Of a stretch of 64,000 nucleotides of DNA, positions 56,877 to 64,000 are shown one piece after another (the first letter of the stretch is position 1; each line of letters begins with the position of its first letter). Below the pieces are notes generated by a model. The model was not told the origin of the DNA, did no database searches, and worked only from the letters and a program-made list of their open reading frames with translations. The stretch is from Notamacropus eugenii (lineage: Eukaryota > Chordata > Mammalia > Diprotodontia > Macropodidae). Both the position numbers and the translations under genes were made by a program. Location of the stretch: contig NC_092878.1 in NCBI RefSeq assembly GCF_028372415.1, positions 134,802,750-134,866,749 on the forward strand. Direction: 5' to 3'.

Positions 56877-57716
56877 AGGAATGATATCTAAAAAAATAAA
56901 ATTAAGGAGTGAGAGAGGAATATATTGGGAGGAGAAAGGGAGAAATAAAATGGGACAAATTATCTCTAATAAAAGAGGCAAGAGAAAGCTTTTTCAATGG
57001 AGGGGAAAAGGGGGGAGGTGAGAGAGGCAAAGTGAAGCTTATGCTCGTCATATTTGGCTTAAGAAGGGAAGAACACGCTCACTCAATTTGGTATGAAAAT
57101 CTATCTTACACTGCAGGAAAAGTAGGGGAGAAAGGGAGAAGTGGGGTGGGGGGATGATAGAAGGGAGGGCAAATGAGGGGGGTAATTAGAAGTAAACCCT
57201 TTTGGCGAGGGTCAAAGTCAAAAGAGAGAATAGAATAAATGGGAGGCAGAATAGGATGGAGGGAAATATATTTTTATCTTATACAACATTATTATGGAAG
57301 TCTTTAGCAAAACTACACATATATAGCCGATATTGAACTGCTTGCCTTCTCAGTGGGGATGGGTGGGGAGGGAGAGAGGAAGGGAGAGAAGTTGGAACTC
57401 AAAGTTTTAGGAATGAATGTTGAGAATTGTTTTTGCATACAACTGGGAAATAAGAAATACAGGTAATGGGGTATAGAAATCTATCTTGTCCTACAAGAAA
57501 AGAGAGAAGATGGGGATAAGGGAAGGGAGGGGTATGATGGAAGGGAGGGCAGGTTGAGGGAAGGGGTCATCAGAATGCATGGTGTTTTGGAGTGGAGGAG
57601 GGGAGAGATGGGAAGAAATTTTGAAACTCAAAATTTGTGGAAATGAATGTTGAAAACTAAAAATAAACATTAAAAATATAAAAAAATAAGAAAGTTGAAA
57701 AAAATTAATAAGAACA

Positions 57717-57954
57717 TTTACTTTAGTAAATAGCAATGTATCTAAGTGGTAATGTAGGCACATTTTATTTACACACAGTTGAAAGTTCACCTGCATTGCA
57801 ATGCATTGATAACAATCCTAGAGCAAAACCTTTAAGAGATCATAAAAGGCTTCTCATAATATTAATGAGCTAAAGGGAGATCCATTTTCCATAAGCACTT
57901 TTCCTGTTTACTGTCCTAATGTACTTCATAATACTTTAACATGTCATAATAAAA
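57717..57954. other. No recognised feature
   Basis: Short unplaced AT-rich stretch after the HAL1 duplication. Confidence 0.5.
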
Positions 57955-58180
57955 ACTGGCATTTGTGTAGTGACTTAACATTTGCAAAGTGCTTTGCAGA
58001 CATCATCTCCTTGGAGCTTCACGCATAATTCAGGCAATCAGGCACCCCTAGCATCATTCCAGTAGTTTTGTAGATGAGGAAACTGAGTTTTATAGAGGCT
58101 ATACAACTTTCCCAAGAGTGAATTTCAGAGGCAGAAATTGAGCCATGATGCTACAATCTTGTTGTACAAACTATTCTATT
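57955..58180 (-). repeat. MIR-class SINE
   Basis: CTGGCATTTGTGTAGTGACT, TTTGCAAAGTGCTTTGCAGAC, TTTGTAGATGAGGAAACTGAG, with a decayed head. Confidence 0.82.
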
Positions 58181-59284
58181 AACAGACAATTTGGGACATG
58201 TTTCTTATGTTTCAATGAAGCAAAGCCCCTGACAAACTTCTCCGCATAGCTACCAGAACATGGACACATTCGTATCAGAATGTAACTTTAAAACACAAAA
58301 TCAACTTATTGCCTAAAAAATTAATATATACAGGTTAGTGAAATTAGCATCAGCTAATGAAATCCTCCTCATTTCAAGGACTCTTAAATTAAACCCAGGG
58401 ACACATTTATGAAGAACATACTTGGCCCATTCCTTCAGTCCAGCATGCACTTGCCTTGAGAATATTCACTTTAGCAAATGTCAAAGAAACAAAATACTTC
58501 AATGGTTTTTTCTTTTTTAGTAAAGAAAGGGACCAGATCTCCTCCTCCTCTCACCCCTTATTACCAAGGATACATGTTACAGTTTCTTTGCTTTGCACTA
58601 AAAAAGAAGAAAAACTGAGTAGCTTTCAAACACCACACCAGCTCTTGTAGGCCAGAAGTTTGTGGTAATTCTGTTTTGGAAACCTTTCCATTCAATATTA
58701 GAGCAACTCATAAACACAAATTGATCAAGGGCTGGGGTAGGAAAAGACCTGAGCAAAAACCTGGTATAGATTTGGAATGTAGGAAAGGAGGGACCTCAGT
58801 GTCACTCAAAACTGGGTTACTGATGTTAAACCTGCCACTTTAAAGGTAAAGTCACTTAACTTTTGTTTGTTTTGTTGGTATAGTGTCAAGGGTCAGACAT
58901 GATTCCCAGTACAGGTTTTGACACACACTAGCTGTAATACTTTACAAACTATAAAGCATTAATTTGTATAGCACATTTATATGGTAATGCTAATAATAAT
59001 GTGTTTTTACCATTTTTTTTTCTGGAAATAGGATTGTTAACAAAATAGATCTAGAGAGACAGTGAAGGCACTTGTCACTTTACAGAAAAAGAAAACACCA
59101 GTTTTTACTTCCAATTTAGTTTGGAATTTTCTGCGTTTCTCCAATAACTAATGACCTTCTATGTTATAAATGATTAAAACAGAAGGTTTTTTTTTTTGCT
59201 TCTTGTTTTAAATATATATATATATATTTTAGAAGCAGCAGAAGCCCCAGTAAATTTTTGTTCATAGTTATGCTTTGCTTGAAC
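58181..59284. other. Unplaced sequence, no gene seen
   Basis: About 1.1 kb with no transposon I recognise. A 64-codon frame at 58456 has no domain. A TA run lies at 59213-59228. Confidence 0.45.
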
Positions 59285-59898
59285 CAGAGGTTCCCAAACT
59301 TATTTGGTCTACTGCCCCCCTTTAAAAAAGTATTCAGTGGCCCCCTGAAAATCTGCTCTCTTTAATCTTTTAACATTTAAAAAATTTGCATCATTTCAAA
59401 AATATGTATACATATATATATATTTAAATGACACATCTTAATTTAATAATTTATTGTAAATTTGTGGGGGTTTTTCCTACATTGAAATTTTGATGATGCA
59501 TTTATTGCATCATGTAACCATATAGTATCTATAGTAAATAAGTCGTTTCAAACACATACATTCTTGCCAACGCATGCTGGACTTCCCATTTCACCTTTCA
59601 ATACTTGCTTGTTAAGGCCTGTCAGAGGACTTGACCACTGATCCATTATAATTTTCTTTTTGTGTGTTTATTTGCAAAACAATGTAAACATTATTACTTT
59701 AACTGTTACACAATGAATGAAACATGTAGAACAAGTTTGTTTGTTTTTTTAATTTCTTGTCTTTTCTTCTTTCCTTATGCTTCCACTATCCCCTTATTTT
59801 TATTCAATGTCCCCCAATTGCACTCTAGGCTAATACCACCTTCCTGGATCATTCCAGCACCTACTAGAAAGTGTTATTGACCACTTTGGGAATTTGTG
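59285..59898. mobile_element. hAT-like non-autonomous DNA transposon
   Basis: The left end CAGAGGTTCCCAAACTTATT and the right end, read on the minus strand as CACAAATTCCCAAAGTGG, form imperfect terminal inverted repeats with the CA..GGTTCCCAAA pattern of hAT elements. Flanking 8-mers GCTTGAAC (59277-59284) and GTTTAGAT (59899-59906) agree at four positions, and all four differences are transitions, as expected for a decayed 8-bp hAT duplication. The 614-bp interior has no transposase frame, so it needed an autonomous relative. The family is not certain. Confidence 0.6.
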
Positions 59899-62315
59899 GT
59901 TTAGATTAATCCTAAAGTATGTTTACAGAATATATAGCAACCATTGATATGGAGGTACAGACTAGATTTCTGCTGGGCAGACAGAGTACATAATTTGTAC
60001 AACAGAAAATTTAGAATCGACTGTGGTGTTAATGGGTAAGGAGAAGAAAAAACACAAAGGTCTAATCTTATTTTTTACCAAATGTTTAGTATGAGGCTAG
60101 ATATTGTCCTGTCTCATATTCTACCATTCTAAGATGGCACTATTCTCTCTGTTTGTGTGGCACTTTAGAGAAAGTGTGCCCCTGTTGTTTCTCACTCCAT
60201 AGGCTAACCCAGTTCCCATTGATTACTTTCAGTTGACAAATGGCATAAATATTAGTTACCGTCCCTGTCTGTGTGAGAGAAGCCCAAATGCATTATGTCA
60301 TTGTACAGAACTGCATATGAAATCAATAAACTCAAGGAAAATGGCTATAAAACTGCAATTCTTTAAGTCAGAGGAAAGTAAATTGCTTATGCTGCCCAGG
60401 TAGTTTGGGATTTGTTGCCTGTTTCCATAAGAGAGATTTTCTTTCCAATAACTTCAGGCTCAAAAATTACAGTTAGTCACTGTAAGCCTCAAAGCCTGAT
60501 GCATTAATCTTTATATATGTTCTTTTCCATTGCATCTTGCTTTATTTATGGAAATCATTTTTTCTGAAGTAATACCATAAGCTATACAACTTGTTTTCAT
60601 GAGAAATTGAAGTTTTAAAATATAGATCAAAATAGAACGAGTGATGAAATCCCATTTGAAAAGTAGCATGTAGAAATTACAACTATTTATTGGCCATGAT
60701 AAATGGTGTTCTGCTTTTCTTATAGGTTGGAATTTTTGGTACAGCTACAAATCATGGCTTAACCCTCTGGTGATGCTTTAAAATATCACATTTTGGAGGG
60801 TTACCTCTTTAATTCTGATCACATGTTTGCCAAATAGATTACATCTCGCAGCATGCTGCCACATTTATCTCTAATAATGGTTAGTAGAACCCATCACAAC
60901 ATTGAACATAGGGAAATGATACAAATATATATTTTAACACTCCATCTTTTTCCAAAATACTTCAAAGGAAAAAAAAACTGATTAGAGTTATGATTGTAGA
61001 ATTGTTGTGTTGAAGAATAAAGCAATCTAATATGTGTGTGTGCACATTTGTTAATTATCTCACAGAGGAGATGAATGCTTTGTTCATTTTATGAAAGACA
61101 TCATTTCATTCTCCTGTAATTACCTCTACACTAAAGTGATCATTATCCCATCTGCTTCAATTCATGAACTCTGCATTGACTTTTTTAAATTGTCAGAGGA
61201 CAACTGACAAAACGCATACTCAAGATACGTCTATTTTACATCAAATGTGCTGCCTCTTCCAAAAAACCAGTGATATGTACTGAGAAAATATAAGGTAAGC
61301 AGTACAAAATATTCCTCTCTCCACATGAAGTGAGGCACACTCTCACCTCTACTTACATACTCAATCCCTGGGAGAGTGGGTTCAAGCTCAAAGAGGTTGT
61401 TTCAGTATATTTCCTACCAACAATAGCAGAATGGTAGCTGATGGGTGAGTTACTACTTTGCTTGCAAAATATTGTGACTGGATCAAACAGGTTACTTGTC
61501 AAGTCCAAGCTTAGTTGCTATGGTCACTGGAAGATTTGGCTAAAGACTCTACCTACTGGATCTCTGGTGATTCTTCCAATCTTTTGAAAGTCACAAGGTT
61601 ATAATCTTGTCCATTCTGTCTCCAATGCTACATTTAAGAACAGGAAAGAATAAACACAGACAGTAAAGAAACAGGGGCACATGGCAACAGTTACCAAGAT
61701 AGTGTAGCTGTAGAAATATTTACCATTACTTTTATTGCTATCTCTGTCCCCATCCAGAGGCTCACAGCATTTCATCTTCCTCACTTGAATGTCACTAGAG
61801 GTATTCATCTGTTTAAGCCTTGTATTTCTACGTTCAGTTCTGGCTTTGAGGTCAAGCTCAAAAGGCAGCTTTTTCATGCAATAAGCCAGCAGGAAAGATT
61901 TAAGGTCCCTATGTATGCTTTGAATTAGAGAAGGAAAGAATCCCTGGTCCTTGATGGTCAATTGTATGTGTATGTGTGTCTGTATATGTTGTATCGTATT
62001 TTAATGGCATGACATTTTTAAAATGATTTTTTATATTTAATTTGAGCTTATATTCGGAGCTTCTTATAGCATATGGTATAAGAATTTTCTCTGAATGGCT
62101 TTTTGCTTTTCCCAGCAAATAATCCTTGTCAAATAGGGAATTCTTTCCCTTGATTATGCTTTGGGATTCCAGAATATAGAGTTATTGACTTTATTTTTGA
62201 TTCCTGTTTATTTCATTTATTGATTGATCTATTAATGTTCCATATACCAACTTTTCTATTTCTCAATTAGAATCAAAGAGGTTTGATGATTACAGTTTTA
62301 AATTATAATGTGAGG
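59899..62315. other. Repeat-poor stretch, possible conserved non-coding DNA
   Basis: About 2.4 kb with balanced, non-repetitive sequence and no SINE or LINE anchor, the longest such run in the window. 60480-60920 is the most even in composition. A 120-codon open frame lies on the minus strand at 61961-61599. It has a hydrophobic segment near its C-terminus (about residues 83-110) but no recognisable family. GTAAAT falls inside it near 61720 on that strand. Evidence for coding is not sufficient. Confidence 0.35.
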
Positions 62316-62319
62316 ATTG

Positions 62320-62445
62320 TTTGCTAAATTGGAGTGGGGGGAGTCAGAGGGAGGGAGGAAAATTTGGAACTCAAAATTTTACAAAAATGAGTGTTGAAAA
62401 CTATGTTTATATGTAATTAAAAAATAAAATACTATTGAAGAAAAA
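62320..62445 (+). repeat. L1 LINE 3' end, strongly 5'-truncated
   Basis: GGAGGGAGGAAAATTTGGAAC, CTCAAAATTTTACAAAAATG, GTTGAAAACTATGTTTATATG and an A-rich tail. Confidence 0.85.
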
Positions 62446-62489
62446 TGATAAAATAAAATATACTGTAAGGTCTGGAACTACTATTTGTC

Positions 62490-64000
62490 CTTCACACTAT
62501 TCTTCTTTTTTTTTTTTTAATTAGCTCTCAGATGATATGCCTTTCGAACCTCAAAATTATTATTTTTATTTAGTTCTATCAAGTAATCCCCCTTTTATTG
62601 TTAAAACTAAATCTGTAAATGTATTAAGGAAGTATGATCATTTTTATCATATTGGGTCAGCCCAACCATGAACAATATACATTCCTACAATTATTTCTCA
62701 AGCTGAATTTGTTTAAAGAGTGTTTTGTAATAGTGTTTATACAAGTTTTAGATGTTTCTTCAGGGACTGAATCTTAAGTACTTGATGTATTTTGTAGCTG
62801 TTTTGAGTTGAATATATCTATTATATCCTCACAGATTTTGTTATTATTAGTATAAACAAATACTAGGGATATTTTTTTTGTTGGTTTAATTTGCATCCTG
62901 CTACTTTACTGGAATTATTGTCTTAGTTTCTTTCTTCTCTGGAATGTTATAAGCAATCTATTATATCAGCAAATACTGAAAGTTCTGTTTTCTCTTTACC
63001 AATATTGATCTCCTTAATTTCATTCTCTTGCCATAGGCTATCACTAATATTTTTCTAACTAAGTCAAATATTTTTGATGAGAGGGGGAATCCTTTCTTTA
63101 TTCCTGTAATCACTGGGAATACTTTTGCTTCTTCTTTGCAAAAAAAAAAAAAAAAAGAAAGAAAGAAAGAAAAAAACAGCTTTTTGTTGTAGGTATGTAT
63201 ACTTTCAAAGTTTTTTTTAGAAGTTTTCCATTCCCATGTTTTTATGATTTTTATTAGCAACAAAGTATATTGCATTTTGGAATAGGTACTTTTGTATCAA
63301 TTGATACAATCATTTGATTTTGGTTGTTTTTATTTTTAACATGAGGAATTATGTTAATCATCCTCCTAAAGGTGGACCATAATTGGGACACTGGTATAAA
63401 TCTGAATTGGTTATAATGAAAACAAACAAACAAACAAAAAAAAACCCAAAACATTTGTTTAAATTTATTTTAGCTGGGAATATATTTGAAGTTGATTTTC
63501 CATTGAATCATCAATGATGCTGAATCATATTTTTTGCTTTACCCCTTCCTAGTTTGGGCATTAGGGCTATATTTTCCACACAAACAGAAATGAGCAAAAT
63601 GTTTTCTTTTTTTTTGTTATTGGGAATAATAAGATGTGTGTGTGTCTGTGTGTGTATCATAGCTTTCAATTTTCCCTTAATGTTATATAATCATTATGTA
63701 AATGTGTCTTAATCTAACTTATTTGAAATCGTTGTTTGTTTTTTAACCTCTTTGGGTTTTTACTTTCTAACATATTCAGTTCTTCTTGTATGGTTGAGTG
63801 ATTTAAGATATCTATTTCATGTTCTGTTAATTTGATTACAATTCTTTAATATTTAAATTTTGTTACCATAAAGTTTTATGGAGTATCTTCTTTTTTCCCC
63901 CATTTGTTTTGATTTTACTTTGTTCTTTAAAAAAAATAACGATTTGCTTTTCCTTTCTCTTTCAATCAGGTTCTGTAAGACAAATTCAAATCTGGTCTGA
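62490..64000 (-). repeat. L1 LINE ORF2, antisense, runs off the window
   Basis: Antisense L1 ORF2 running from its C-terminal side toward the reverse-transcriptase core: TTTGCATCCTGCTACTTTAC (62891), AGGGGGAATCCTTTCTTTATTC (63083), TTTGGTTGTTTTTATTTTTAAC (63319), ATTGGGACACTGGTATAAATC, TCTTCTTGTATGGTTGAGTG (63780). A (GAAA)n-like insert is at 63138-63175 and (AAAC)n at 63420-63440. No intact frame. Confidence 0.7.

Larger units (their letters stand above)
52816..57701 (+). mobile_element. HAL1 (half-L1, ORF1-only) element split by a retropseudogene
   Basis: HAL1 elements are L1 derivatives that encode only ORF1, the RNA-binding protein. A 15-base duplication bounds this copy: AAATTAATAAAAACA at 52801-52815 and AAATTAATAAGAACA at 57702-57716, one mismatch. 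The 5' UTR runs to about 53000. ORF1 remnants follow in shifting frames: a coiled-coil-like EKEVQKLTEQNSSL near 53045, RNIMAKIQSS and KEKILQAARKK near 53215-53290, then (after a frameshift) a frame reading KPRITYPAKLS near 53395, the L1 ORF1 C-terminal signature, and DFQAFLMKRPEL near 53475. No ORF2 follows; instead there is a long purine-rich 3' UTR at 56890-57701 ending in A-rich sequence. 53754-56876 is a foreign insertion. Excluding it, the element is about 1.76 kb. Confidence 0.8.

Noticed and set aside
56166..57157. Forward-strand frames over the ARHGAP1 5' half and HAL1 3' UTR
   Set aside because: They are the opposite strand of the pseudogene and purine-rich HAL1 UTR, with no independent homology.

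Overview
This looks like marsupial nuclear DNA, either intergenic or inside a long intron. I found no intact host protein-coding gene, no functional RNA gene and no CpG island. Three things point to a marsupial: many CORE-SINE/MIR-class copies of the marsupial type, some ending in an RTE (BovB-like) tail and some in a CR1/L3-like tail; L1 3' ends of the marsupial type; and an ORF1-only half-L1 (HAL1). The species cannot be told from sequence alone. Repeat family names are from memory of consensus sequences. Boundaries are good to about 10-50 bases unless a target-site duplication (TSD) is given.

Layout. 0-6 kb: scattered MIR, L2 and L3 pieces in otherwise unplaced AT-rich sequence. 6-9.4 kb: an inverted L1 3' end, then an antisense L1 ORF2 fragment carrying (TC)n and (TG)n tracts. 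9.9-13.4 kb: an L2 endonuclease remnant, an L1 reverse-transcriptase remnant and an old HAL1-like element. 14-21 kb: mostly unplaced sequence with L1, L2 and MIR fragments. 21.5-23 kb: an L2 3' region split by a GATA/GACA microsatellite. 24-30.8 kb: L3, a SINE-in-L1 nest with a perfect TSD, a long antisense L2 interrupted by SINEs and an L1, and an antisense HAL1 3' end. 31-38 kb: SINEs, a candidate solitary LTR near 34.3-35.0 kb and an RTE 3' end. 38-44 kb: another inverted L1, sense and antisense L2 endonuclease regions, and a pyrimidine tract of about 450 bp. 44-52.5 kb: L2, L3 and MIR, plus a decayed, nearly full-length 7SL RNA copy at 46.6-46.85 kb.

The most informative locus is 52.8-57.7 kb. 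A HAL1 element flanked by a 15-base duplication was later split by a processed (retro)pseudogene of ARHGAP1 (a Cdc42/Rho GTPase-activating protein) on the minus strand. That copy keeps a poly(A) signal, a poly(A) tail and a decayed TSD, but has several stops and frameshifts and has lost the arginine finger. A 614-bp hAT-like DNA transposon follows at 59.29-59.90 kb. From 60 to 62.3 kb there is a repeat-poor stretch, and the window ends in an antisense L1 ORF2.

Nothing here works as a gene system. The content is a layered record of L1-, L2-, L3- and RTE-driven retrotransposition. I did not find an undescribed functional system.
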